A stretch of DNA of 64,000 bases, from contig JAQUGO010000005.1 of assembly GCA_028684065.1 (NCBI GenBank), positions 62,001 to 126,000 on the forward strand. The letters are read 5' to 3'. This stretch comes from Sulfurospirillaceae bacterium (lineage in GTDB: Bacteria > Campylobacterota > Campylobacteria > Campylobacterales > Sulfurospirillaceae). The notes beneath the pieces were generated by a model that did no database searches, was not told where the DNA came from, and saw only the letters and a program-made list of their open reading frames with translations. This document shows, one piece after another, positions 47,780 to 56,508 of this stretch; positions within the stretch are counted from its first letter, which is position 1, and the number at the start of each line of letters is the position of its first letter. Position numbers and translations under genes: made by a program.

Positions 47780-47817
47780 CTTCTTTTCTATCTAAAGAAA
47801 GAAGTAAAATTTTTTTA
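47780..47817 (+). terminator. fliI terminator
   Basis: CTTCTTT (47780-47786) and AAAGAAG (47798-47804) form a 7-bp stem, followed by TAAAATTTTTTTA. It is a typical intrinsic terminator shape, though the stem is AT-rich. Confidence 0.6.
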
Positions 47818-47859
47818 GTATATTTTAAACTATAAAATAATAGTATTCAAAAAAAGAAT

Positions 47860-47878
47860 TAGGATAAACTTTATCCTA
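47860..47878. promoter_or_regulatory. 19-bp palindromic operator candidate before nifS
   Basis: TAGGATAAA-C-TTTATCCTA is a perfect inverted repeat 24 bases before the nifS start, downstream of AT-rich -10-like sequence (TATAAAATAATAG at about 47831). Position and symmetry suggest a repressor site. A near copy lies at 54375. Confidence 0.5.
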
Positions 47879-47884
47879 TTATGA

Positions 47885-49093
<1,209 letters not shown>

Positions 49094-49119
49094 TTAAAAA
49101 TATAGAACAAGGATAAAAA

Positions 49120-50109
49120 ATGGCAAAAGATAGTTTAATTGGCGGCTCCATTTGGGAAGCGTATAGCCAAAAAGTACAAGATTTAATGAACAACCCACAA
49201 AATATGGGACAATTAACCGAAGAAGATGCTAAAAAATTGGGCGGAAAGCTAATTATTGCTGATTTTGGTGCTGAGAGTTGTGGTGATGCTGTGAGACTTT
49301 ATTGGATTGTGGATGAAGCAACGGAAGTGATTAAAGAGGCAAAATTTAAAAGTTTTGGTTGTGGTACAGCCATTGCTAGTTCAGATACAATGGCAGAGCT
49401 TTGTAAAGGTAAAACCGTTTCTGAAGCAGTTAAAATCACGAATATTGATGTTGAACATGCGATGCGTGATAACGAAGATACTCCTGCGGTTCCACCTCAA
49501 AAAATGCACTGTTCGGTTATGGCATATGATGTTATTAAAGCTGCAGCTGCTTCATTTAAAGGTGTTGATGCGGCCTCATTTGAAGATGAAATTATCGTTT
49601 GTGAATGTGCGCGTGTTAGCCTTGGAACGATTAAAGAGGTGATTAAAATTAACGACCTTAAAACCGTTGAAGAAATTACCAATTACACTAAAGCAGGTGC
49701 ATTTTGTAAATCTTGTATTAAACCTGGTGGACATGAAGTACGCGAGCATTATTTGGTTGACATTTTAAAAGATACTAGAGCTGAAATGGAACATGACCAT
49801 TTATTGGCCATCTCTAATTCTAAAATCGATGGTACAAGTACTGTTAGTTTTGAAGAGTTAACGGTTGTCAAAAAACTTAAAGAAATTGAAGCGGTTATTG
49901 ATGAAAATATCCGTCCAATGCTTATTATGGATGGTGGTAACCTTGAGATTTTGGATATTAAAGAGAGCGAAGATAAAATGATAGATGTATATATTCGCTA
50001 TTTAGGGGCTTGTCATGGATGTGCTAGTAGTTCAAGTGGTACTTTATATGCTATTGAAGCCGTATTACAAGAAAAATTAAGCAAACTTATACGAGTATTA
50101 CCTATTTAA
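49120..50109 (+). CDS. nifU: NifU iron-sulfur scaffold protein
   Basis: A 329-residue three-domain scaffold. The N-terminal IscU-like domain (about 10-140) has GKLIIADFGAESCGDAVRLYW and FKSFGCGTAIASSDTMAEL with two of the cluster Cys, and MHCSVMAYDVI with the third. The middle domain (about 165-205) is a Bfd/2Fe-2S type (IIVCECARVSLGTIKEVI; AGAFCKSCIKPGGH). The C-terminal Nfu domain ends LGACHGCASSSSGTLYAIEAVL. It forms an operon with nifS and ends at a 12-bp hairpin. Confidence 0.95.
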   Translation: MAKDSLIGGSIWEAYSQKVQDLMNNPQNMGQLTEEDAKKLGGKLIIADFGAESCGDAVRLYWIVDEATEVIKEAKFKSFGCGTAIASSDTMAELCKGKTVSEAVKITNIDVEHAMRDNEDTPAVPPQKMHCSVMAYDVIKAAAASFKGVDAASFEDEIIVCECARVSLGTIKEVIKINDLKTVEEITNYTKAGAFCKSCIKPGGHEVREHYLVDILKDTRAEMEHDHLLAISNSKIDGTSTVSFEELTVVKKLKEIEAVIDENIRPMLIMDGGNLEILDIKESEDKMIDVYIRYLGACHGCASSSSGTLYAIEAVLQEKLSKLIRVLPI

Positions 50110-50111
50110 AA

Positions 50112-50138
50112 CATTTGGGAAGGTTCCCTTCCCAAATG
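50112..50138 (+). terminator. nifSU terminator
   Basis: CATTTGGGAAGG and CCTTCCCAAATG form a perfect 12-bp stem around TTC, directly after the nifU stop. No long T-run follows, but stem quality is high. Confidence 0.85.
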
Positions 50139-50166
50139 CTTCATAATATGTAAACAAGGAATAAGT

Positions 50167-50388
50167 GTGGCAAAAGTAGAATTTTTAGGGCCCATTAGTC
50201 GGCCGAGCATTGATGTCAATATCTCCAATCTTCAAGAATTAAAAACCCATTTTAAAGACGACCAACAACTACAAGAGTGGCTTGCTATTTGTGCGGTTGC
50301 CGTGAATGACACGCTCATTTGTTCTCTGGATACCCCTATAAATCCTAATGATAAAATCTCTTTATTGCCTCCTGTTTGTGGAGGTTGA
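50167..50388 (+). CDS. moaD: Molybdopterin synthase small subunit
   Basis: A 73-residue ubiquitin-like sulfur carrier ending in the required Gly-Gly (LLPPVCGG) that becomes a thiocarboxylate. The start is GTG 50167, preceded by AACAAGGAATAAGT. It is followed two bases later by moaE and belongs to a moaD-moaE-moeA operon for the molybdenum cofactor. Confidence 0.93.
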   Translation: MAKVEFLGPISRPSIDVNISNLQELKTHFKDDQQLQEWLAICAVAVNDTLICSLDTPINPNDKISLLPPVCGG

Positions 50389-50390
50389 GC

Positions 50391-50837
50391 ATGCTAGAAC
50401 TTCATAATGAGCCTTTACATGTAGAGGCAATTCTTGCTGCGTGGTACACGCAAATGAAAGATAAAAATTATGGTGCCTTTATCCCTTTTGTAGGCATTGT
50501 TCGCGATGAAGACGGCATCGAAGGTCTTAGTTTTGACATTTACGAGCCTATTTTAAATAGCTGGTTTAGTGCATGGCAAGAGAAAGCAAAAGCACAAAAT
50601 GCTTATCTTTTAATGGCACACTCTCGTGGCGATGTACCTAATCACACGTCAAGTTACATTGCAGCTGTTGTTTCTCCAAAACGAAAGGTAGCCCTAAAAA
50701 TGATTAATGATTTTGTTGAAGATTTTAAAGCCAATGCGCCTATTTGGAAATATGACTTAGTAGATGGGAAACGTGTGTATGCTAAAGAGCGGTCTCATTT
50801 ACTGAGTGGCTCGGGTCTTTTAAAGGCAGATGTATGA
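50391..50837 (+). CDS. moaE: Molybdopterin synthase large subunit
   Basis: A 148-residue catalytic subunit that converts precursor Z to molybdopterin. ATG 50391 is chosen because GGAGG lies six bases upstream (inside the end of moaD); the track start at 50376 adds five residues from the moaD end. Visible segments are YGAFIPFVGIVRDEDGIEGLSFDIYEP, ARSRGDVPNHTSSY-type LMAHSRGDVPNHTSSYIAAVV, and PIWKYDLVDGKRVY with the active-site Lys. It overlaps moeA by four bases. Confidence 0.92.
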   Translation: MLELHNEPLHVEAILAAWYTQMKDKNYGAFIPFVGIVRDEDGIEGLSFDIYEPILNSWFSAWQEKAKAQNAYLLMAHSRGDVPNHTSSYIAAVVSPKRKVALKMINDFVEDFKANAPIWKYDLVDGKRVYAKERSHLLSGSGLLKADV

Positions 50838-52045
50838 GCCAATTTCCTCCGTTTGATGAAACGCTACAAGCGTTAGAAAAATCTATCACAAATGAGTTCG
50901 GTATTGAAAACGTGTTTATTGGCGAAGCGCTCGGACGTTTTCTTGCTGTTGATATTATCGCATGTGAGAACAACCCAACCCATGCAACTTCTTCAATGGA
51001 TGGTTATGCCATTCGTTTTGTTGACCAACAATTAGGGTCTCTTAGATTGAGTGACTTTGTACCAGCAGGAAGTGAAGCACACGGCATCGTTCGAGAAGGT
51101 GAATGCATTAAAACTTTTACAGGTTCTTTGATGAGTGATGGAAGTGATACACTTATTCCTATCGAGAATGTAGAGGTCAAAGAAGGGATGGTCTATATCA
51201 CATCGGCCGTTCCTCAAGGTTTTTCAGTTCGACCGATTGGTGAAAACTATCGTGCAGGTGAAGTCCTTATCCATAAAGGCACTAAGATTAGTTTTGCTGA
51301 GATTGGTGTGATGGCTGAACTGGGTATGGTGCAAGTCGAAGTCTTTATAAAGCCTCGTGTAGCTATTCTCTCTACAGGCAATGAGATTTTAGATTTTGGT
51401 GAATTAAAAACCTCACACGCACAAATTAGAAGTTCCAACCATGTGACGATAGAAGCTATTTTACGTCAGCTCGGTTGTGAAACAATGCGTTTTAAACTCA
51501 TCAAAGATGATAAAAAGTTGATTGAACAGCAATTACTTCAGGCCCTTCGTTGGAGTGATATTGTTATCACAACAGGAGGCGGCAGTGTTGGGGATTTTGA
51601 TTTTATTCAAAGCATTCTTACGGATATGAAAACCGAAAATATTATTGATGGTTCCTATATGAAACCAGGTCGCCACATTCGTGTGGTTAAAGCTGATCAC
51701 AAATACATTTATGCACTTCCAGGCTTTCCTTACAGTGCATCTGTCTGCACTTTTTTATTTATTGCGCCACTACTTCGAAAAATGAACGCACAGCAATTTG
51801 CATTGCCAACGATTAAAGCAAGAATGGGCGAGTTTTATAAAAAACGTTCCAAATTTGTTGAGTTTACCGCATGTAATCTTCGTTATGTCGAAGGGCAATT
51901 GATCGTTGATTTGGACAATAAAAAAGAGGGAAGTAGTGCTATTCTTAACAATCTTTTAGGCTCACCTGTGCTTTTGCGCGTTGAAAAAGAGGTGCAAAAA
52001 CTTGAAAAAGGTGAGATGGTTGATGTAGTTTTACTTGATGTATAA
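50834..52045 (+). CDS. moeA: Molybdopterin molybdenumtransferase
   Basis: A 403-residue enzyme that inserts molybdate into adenylated molybdopterin. It shows the N-terminal ATSSMDGYAIRFVD motif, GENYRAGEVLIHKGTKIS, the MoCF-biosynthesis core VAILSTGNEILDFGE ... IRSSNHVTIEAILRQLG ... DIVITTGGGSVGDFDFI, and the C-terminal domain with YALPGFPYSASVCTFLF. Last gene of the moa operon, ATGA overlap with moaE. Confidence 0.95.
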   Translation: MSQFPPFDETLQALEKSITNEFGIENVFIGEALGRFLAVDIIACENNPTHATSSMDGYAIRFVDQQLGSLRLSDFVPAGSEAHGIVREGECIKTFTGSLMSDGSDTLIPIENVEVKEGMVYITSAVPQGFSVRPIGENYRAGEVLIHKGTKISFAEIGVMAELGMVQVEVFIKPRVAILSTGNEILDFGELKTSHAQIRSSNHVTIEAILRQLGCETMRFKLIKDDKKLIEQQLLQALRWSDIVITTGGGSVGDFDFIQSILTDMKTENIIDGSYMKPGRHIRVVKADHKYIYALPGFPYSASVCTFLFIAPLLRKMNAQQFALPTIKARMGEFYKKRSKFVEFTACNLRYVEGQLIVDLDNKKEGSSAILNNLLGSPVLLRVEKEVQKLEKGEMVDVVLLDV

Positions 52046-52086
52046 ACGTAAGTAAAAATTGATTTACTAATTAAAGGATGGTTTAT

Positions 52087-52335
52087 ATGCGTTATATGGT
52101 TATTGTTTTAGTCATGTTCTTGATGGTAGGATGTTCGAATTTAAGCAAAGCAAATTATGACAAAATTGAAATGGGTATGGCTTATACAAAGGTGATTGAT
52201 ATTTTGGGAAAAGCTGATAAATGTGATGCACTAGCGGGTATGAGTCATTGTACATGGGGCGATGAAAAACACTTTATCAAAGTTCAATTTATTGCTGATA
52301 AAGTTATATTGATGCAGTCACAAGGCATAGAATAA
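52087..52335 (+). CDS. Small outer-membrane or periplasmic lipoprotein
   Basis: An 82-residue protein from ATG 52087 (the track start at 52078 sits on the AAAGG site and is less likely). A signal peptide with lipobox (VLVMFLMVGC) gives a lipidated Cys near residue 17. The mature part (YDKIEMGMAYTKVIDILGKADKCDALAGMSHCTWGDEKHFIKVQFI) has the G-M-x-Y-x-x-V-x-x-I-L-G pattern of small SmpA/OmlA-like (BamE-fold) lipoproteins. Two cysteines flank DALAGMSH and could pair. Function is unknown; it follows moeA by about 40 bases but need not be related. Confidence 0.8.
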   Translation: MRYMVIVLVMFLMVGCSNLSKANYDKIEMGMAYTKVIDILGKADKCDALAGMSHCTWGDEKHFIKVQFIADKVILMQSQGIE

Positions 52336-52378
52336 GTTAAAAAGAGGGAGGTGGCTTTTATCTTTACATGTAAAGTTC

Positions 52379-52609
52379 TCAACCTTCTTTATGCCTTTTC
52401 CCATTAAACAAAAAAATCGTATGCAGGTTAATTTTTTTTCCGCCTTTTAAAACCAAAAACTCTTCATACTCTATCATCATTAATTCTCTAACTACGCTTT
52501 TAATAGTCGCTTTTTGTCCGTTCTCAAGATAGACAATGGTGGAGGGAATTTTGCGTTGAATGGCAACCATCAACTGGTCGTAAAATTCGCAGGATATTGG
52601 CGTGTTCAT
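52379..52609 (-). CDS. Rof-like (Rho-binding antiterminator family) small protein
   Basis: A 76-residue Sm-fold candidate. The sequence follows the pattern of E. coli Rof: PISCEFYDQLMVAIQRK at the start (compare PINCDDYDNLELAC), then alternating strands with ENGQKATIKSVVREL and a closing YEEFLVLKGGKKINLHTIFLFNG (compare EYLVV...LRLDKI). If the match holds it would inhibit Rho-dependent termination. The assignment is from memory and pattern, without alignment. The gene overlaps the YqaA gene by four bases, as third gene of the MFS-YqaA-Rof-like operon. Confidence 0.65.
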   Translation of the reverse strand: MNTPISCEFYDQLMVAIQRKIPSTIVYLENGQKATIKSVVRELMMIEYEEFLVLKGGKKINLHTIFLFNGKRHKEG

Positions 52610-53028
52610 TGTGTTAGGGCCAAGAAACCAAGATAAATAAAACTATAACGTGCTATTTTGGCGAAGCTGACTATGACTAAAAATTTCCACCAACGATAGT
52701 GTAGTATGCCTGCCACTAAAGTGAGTGGGTCACCGATGATAGGCGCCCATGAAAAGAGTAAGCTCCACGCACCGTATTTTTCAAAGAGGATTTGTGCTTT
52801 ATCTATTTTTTCCTCAGAGATATACTGTTTTGAGCGTGCAAAGTTTACACCATATACGCCCAAGAGATAGTTAACATAGGAGCCAAGAATATTGCCAATG
52901 GAAGCACTTGCTATCAAGAGTAAGGGCTGATACTGTTCACTTAGAAGATAAAGAAGTAAAGCTTCGCTACCACCAGGTAAAAGTGTGGCGGAAGCAAAGC
53001 TGGTTAAAAAAAGGGTCGTAAAAATCAC
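52606..53028 (-). CDS. YqaA-family membrane protein
   Basis: A 140-residue protein with about three or four hydrophobic segments and the DedA-related (SNARE-associated/VTT) pattern of YqaA: FASATLLPGGSEALLLYLL near the N-terminus, ASASIGNILGSYVNYLLGVYG, and LLFSWAPIIGDPLTLVAGILHYRWWKF. DedA-type proteins are implicated in envelope homeostasis and lipid flipping. It starts one base after the MFS gene stop and overlaps the Rof-like gene. Confidence 0.85.
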   Translation of the reverse strand: MIFTTLFLTSFASATLLPGGSEALLLYLLSEQYQPLLLIASASIGNILGSYVNYLLGVYGVNFARSKQYISEEKIDKAQILFEKYGAWSLLFSWAPIIGDPLTLVAGILHYRWWKFLVIVSFAKIARYSFIYLGFLALTQ

Positions 53029-53029
53029 G

Positions 53030-54346
53030 TTATTGAAGAACGGCTAAAATAGTCTCTTTATCAGTGGTTTTTGAATCATATTTTACGATGAGAATCTGTT
53101 CACTTTCATTGCGATACCACTCAATAATACCTTTAACGTTCATCAGATGTTCAGCACGGCTCATGTTGATTGTATCATAGGCTAAGTAAAGATTTTTGTT
53201 GATACCTGGATTTTGTAAAGAAGCGATAAGTCCAATCCAAAAGATAGATAGTGTAAAAATAACCCATGAAATTTCCATAATGCCAAAGTGTTGTAAAAAG
53301 TAACCACCAAAGACACCACCCACAAATGTTCCTGCATAACCAAATGAGTTAAAAACACCAAGCGCGGCACCTTTTTGATGCACTTTGGCATATTTACTTG
53401 CCATAGATTGCATCAGAGGTTCATGCACGTTAAAGCCGATAAAGAAGATGACAACACCTGCGATAAACCATGCTGCACTGTGTGCGTATCCCATCAACAG
53501 ATAACTGATTGCAAAAAGGGCAACGCCCACCATGAGCATTTCTTTGGCTTTATGCTTTTTTTCACCAATGATAGCGGAAGGTGCCATTGCTAAGACACCA
53601 AAAATCATTGCTGGAAGATAAACCATCCATAGCTCTTTTTTTTCATAACCATATGTTTGAATCATAATGATAGGAATAACCATAAAGGCCAACGTCATCA
53701 TCCCCTTTTGAAGAAGGTTGGTGATATTCATCTTCATAAGATTTTTATCTTTAAGAATGTGTTTAATTTCTGTTTCATCGGCACCATAGTGGTGAATAAT
53801 TTTAGGAGGATTGGGTACTTTTGTGTACAAAAGGATAATCGCAAAAACAGAGAGTGCTGCGGTAATAAAAAAGAGTTTATCAGCGCCATAATACCCACCT
53901 ATGACTGAGCCTAGCATCATGGAAAGTGCAAAACTAGCGGCAATGCTACCACCCATAATCGCCATCGCTTTAGCGCGCACTTCTTCTTTAACCATATCAC
54001 TAATCATGGCCGTGCCAACAGCACCAATAGCACCAGCACCTTGTAAAAAGCGTCCAAACATCAGTGTATAAATATGTTCGCTAAAACCACATACTATAGA
54101 ACCTGCTATAAAGATAACCAGCCCAATTAAAATGGTAATTTTACGACCAATTTTATCAGAAAGAATGCCAAAAGGGATTTGTAAAAGCATTTGTGTAATA
54201 GCATAACCACCGATGGTGATACCTACTAAAAATTCGCTTGAACCTTTTAAATTTAAGGCGTAAATAGAAAGTACAGGTAAGACAATAAAGAGACCTAAAA
54301 ACCGTAAAGAGATAATGATACTAAGGGGGAGAATCGTTTTAAGCAT
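53030..54346 (-). CDS. MFS transporter with C-terminal YAM-like domain (YajR type)
   Basis: A 438-residue major facilitator with 12 TM helices to about residue 385. Motif A is visible in the 2-3 loop (FGILSDKIGRKITILIG), and GRFLQGAGAIGAVGTAMISDMV follows in TM4. A soluble C-terminal domain of about 55 residues (MSRAEHLMNVKGIIEWYRNESEQILIVKYDSKTTDKETILAVLQ) resembles the ferredoxin-like YAM domain of E. coli YajR. The substrate is unknown. It heads the MFS-YqaA-Rof-like operon and is divergent from the 54-aa membrane protein gene; an operator candidate lies between them. Confidence 0.87.
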   Translation of the reverse strand: MLKTILPLSIIISLRFLGLFIVLPVLSIYALNLKGSSEFLVGITIGGYAITQMLLQIPFGILSDKIGRKITILIGLVIFIAGSIVCGFSEHIYTLMFGRFLQGAGAIGAVGTAMISDMVKEEVRAKAMAIMGGSIAASFALSMMLGSVIGGYYGADKLFFITAALSVFAIILLYTKVPNPPKIIHHYGADETEIKHILKDKNLMKMNITNLLQKGMMTLAFMVIPIIMIQTYGYEKKELWMVYLPAMIFGVLAMAPSAIIGEKKHKAKEMLMVGVALFAISYLLMGYAHSAAWFIAGVVIFFIGFNVHEPLMQSMASKYAKVHQKGAALGVFNSFGYAGTFVGGVFGGYFLQHFGIMEISWVIFTLSIFWIGLIASLQNPGINKNLYLAYDTINMSRAEHLMNVKGIIEWYRNESEQILIVKYDSKTTDKETILAVLQ

Positions 54347-54374
54347 GAGATAACTAGTCCTAGGTTGATTTAAT

Positions 54375-54393
54375 TAGGATAAATTTTACCCTT
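54375..54393. promoter_or_regulatory. Second copy of the nifS-type operator candidate
   Basis: TAGGATAAATTTTACCCTT repeats the left half of the palindrome at 47860 exactly (TTAGGATAAA) and matches its right half with one change (TTTACCCT for TTTATCCT). It lies about 30 bases upstream of the MFS gene start and about 60 bases before the -10 of the divergent 54-aa gene. Confidence 0.4.
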
Positions 54394-54451
54394 GTTAAAC
54401 TTTAAAAATACTATGAAGTTATAAAAGCTTAAGTCGTGAAAGTTTATTTTA

Positions 54452-54460
54452 TGCTATAAT
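54452..54460 (+). promoter_or_regulatory. Extended -10 promoter of the 54-aa protein gene
   Basis: TGCTATAAT is an extended -10 box about 29 bases upstream of ATG 54489. No good -35 is present, as is common for extended -10 promoters. Confidence 0.55.
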
Positions 54461-54488
54461 TTACTCAATAACGTATAAAGGAGTCATT

Positions 54489-54653
54489 ATGGAAATTTTA
54501 CATGTACTCGGATTTTTGGCTGGAGTTACCATCTATTTTGTAACGCTTTATTATATTGGACTTAATCGATGGTTAGTTGCAGAACATACTAAAATTTATG
54601 GTGAGTTTAAAGCCATTAAAGATGAATTGGCAACCCTTAGAAAAACAGCTTAA
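54489..54653 (+). CDS. Small membrane protein (54 aa, not in ORF track)
   Basis: MEILHVLGFLAGVTIYFVTLYYIGL... encodes one hydrophobic segment (about residues 5-25) followed by an amphipathic, charged tail (KIYGEFKAIKDELATLRKTA) that looks coiled-coil-like. I recognise no family. Support for it being real is strong for its size: AAAGGAG six bases before the ATG, an extended -10 box, an uninterrupted frame with ordinary codon use, and a perfect 11-bp terminator directly after the stop. A small regulatory or scaffold membrane protein is plausible; its neighbour across the divergent promoter is the YajR-like transporter. Confidence 0.78.
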   Translation: MEILHVLGFLAGVTIYFVTLYYIGLNRWLVAEHTKIYGEFKAIKDELATLRKTA

Positions 54654-54661
54654 AACATAAA

Positions 54662-54693
54662 AAACTTAGGAGGTATGGTTATCTCCTAAGTTT
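54662..54693 (+). terminator. Terminator of the 54-aa gene
   Basis: AAACTTAGGAG and CTCCTAAGTTT form a perfect 11-bp stem with a 10-base loop, nine bases after the stop codon; CCTTCAAAACTTTTT follows. Confidence 0.85.
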
Positions 54694-54724
54694 CCTTCAA
54701 AACTTTTTAATTCAATGGATATAA

Positions 54725-55798
54725 ATGCGATATTTGTTAACATCTTTAAAGTGTCTTAGTCTTTTAGTGTGGCTTGGCGGTTGCGCCTCACAAGAGCCAA
54801 ATCTCCCTTCAAGCGAAATATTATCACCTGCTTCTTTACCTCTAGATCATTTTGGAAATATGGGTCAAAATGAGAATTTTGATGAACTTTTAACACTCTT
54901 TCGTCAAAATTGTGAAGCAACAGCCACAAAACAAGTATACGCCACTGTATGTGAACAGGCTTTACATGTCAAGGATGCAAAGACTTTTTTTAGAGATGCG
55001 TTTGAGCTCAAAAAGATAGAACCTAATGAACAGCGCTCTATGCTCACAGGTTATTATGAACCATTGTTGAAAGGTAGTTTGGTGAAAACTAAACGTTATG
55101 CATATCCTATCTATGCAAAACCTAAAGATTTAGTGGTTATGGACAGTAAAGATGGTGGTAAAAAAATACGTGGTCGTTTAGAAAAAGGAAAACTAGTCCC
55201 TTATTTTACACGTGCACAGATTAATAAGCGAAAACTAAATGCTGAGGTTTTGTGTTATGTCGATGATAGAATTGATCGCTACTTTTTAGAAGTACAAGGC
55301 TCTGGGCGTGTAAAATTTGAAGATGGTCGAATGCTTTACATTGGCTATGCTGATAAAAATGGACATTCATACCACTCGTTAGGGCGAGAAATGATTAATC
55401 AAGGCATATTTGCAACTCCTGAAGAGGTTTCTTTACAAAGCATTAAAGCGTGGTTAGTGAAACATCCAGAACGTATTGATACTTTACTGAATGCTAATCC
55501 AAGTTATGTTTTTTTTAGGAAGATGGAGCAAACAGCCACAGGTAGTTTAGGGCTTGTTTTAACGCCTGAACGCTCTGTTGCTGTGGATAAACGCTTTATT
55601 CCTTTAGGTTCATTGCTTGCTATTCGTAGCCATTCCTCAGTTTATGATGTTGAAAAATTTGTTTTTGCACAAGATACAGGAGGCGCCATTAAAGGGCCAA
55701 ATCGTGCTGATATGTTTATGGGTTATGGTGAATATGCCGTAAAGGTTGCTGGAGAGCTTAAAGCACCATTGGAAGTATGGATGATGTATCCAAAATAA
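54725..55798 (+). CDS. mltA: Membrane-bound lytic murein transglycosylase A
   Basis: A 357-residue lipoprotein. The signal peptide ends in a lipobox (LLVWLGGCASQ). The MltA domain shows RSMLTGYYEPLLKGSLVKTKRYAYPIY, FLEVQGSGRVKFEDGRMLYIGYADKNGHSYHSLGREMI and NPSYVFFRKM, and the C-terminal 3D domain has LGLVLTPERSVAVDKRFIPLGS and FAQDTGGAIKGPNRADMFMGYG with the conserved Asp residues. It cleaves peptidoglycan with formation of anhydro-muropeptides at the outer membrane. Confidence 0.95.
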   Translation: MRYLLTSLKCLSLLVWLGGCASQEPNLPSSEILSPASLPLDHFGNMGQNENFDELLTLFRQNCEATATKQVYATVCEQALHVKDAKTFFRDAFELKKIEPNEQRSMLTGYYEPLLKGSLVKTKRYAYPIYAKPKDLVVMDSKDGGKKIRGRLEKGKLVPYFTRAQINKRKLNAEVLCYVDDRIDRYFLEVQGSGRVKFEDGRMLYIGYADKNGHSYHSLGREMINQGIFATPEEVSLQSIKAWLVKHPERIDTLLNANPSYVFFRKMEQTATGSLGLVLTPERSVAVDKRFIPLGSLLAIRSHSSVYDVEKFVFAQDTGGAIKGPNRADMFMGYGEYAVKVAGELKAPLEVWMMYPK

Positions 55799-55866
55799 GG
55801 TAGCAATTTTTAAACAAAAAGTAGATACAATTTTTTAACAAGCCTTATTTTATAAGAAGGAAAAAA

Positions 55867-56457
55867 GTGAAAATTATCTTAGCCACATCCAATAAAGGCA
55901 AAGTTAAAGAGTTTCAAGCATGGATACATGAGTATGATGTCCATCCTTTTAGTGATATGATGGAGCCTTTTGAGATTGAAGAAAATGGTGCAACTTTTAA
56001 GGAAAATGCGCTTATTAAAGCGCGTGCTGTTTTTGAAAAATTGGATGATAAATCCGCTATTGTCCTCAGTGACGACAGTGGTATTAGTGTACCATTTTTA
56101 GAGGGAGAACCTGGCATTTATAGCGCTCGGTATGCGGGAGTAGGTGCAAGCTCACAAGCTAATCTTGACAAGTTGATACAAACTCTTAAGGATAAACAGG
56201 TTCAGCGTACACCGGCTTTTTATACCGCTGCCATTGCTTTGGTGTGTGATAGAGGAGAGTTTTGTGTGCATGGATGGATGCATGGCGAGGCAATTAGCGA
56301 AGCAAGAGGCCATAATGGATTTGGGTATGACCCTATGTTTATACCTGAGGGCTTTACTCATACATTAGGTGAGCTTGATGAAAATGTGAAAAAAAAATTA
56401 TCGCACCGGGCACGCGCTTTAGAGCTTGCGCGTTTAGTGCTTAAAAGTTTGCAATAA
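55867..56457 (+). CDS. rdgB: XTP/dITP diphosphatase (HAM1/RdgB)
   Basis: A 196-residue housecleaning enzyme that hydrolyses non-canonical purine triphosphates. Signatures are [60 protein letters not shown] and [38 protein letters not shown]. The start is GTG 55867, with AGAAGGAAAAAA upstream. Fifty bases separate it from the next gene. Confidence 0.96.
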   Translation: MKIILATSNKGKVKEFQAWIHEYDVHPFSDMMEPFEIEENGATFKENALIKARAVFEKLDDKSAIVLSDDSGISVPFLEGEPGIYSARYAGVGASSQANLDKLIQTLKDKQVQRTPAFYTAAIALVCDRGEFCVHGWMHGEAISEARGHNGFGYDPMFIPEGFTHTLGELDENVKKKLSHRARALELARLVLKSLQ

Positions 56458-56508
56458 AAAAGTAATTTTTATTGGGCATAATAGTAGTTTAAAATATAAA
56501 GGATAGCA

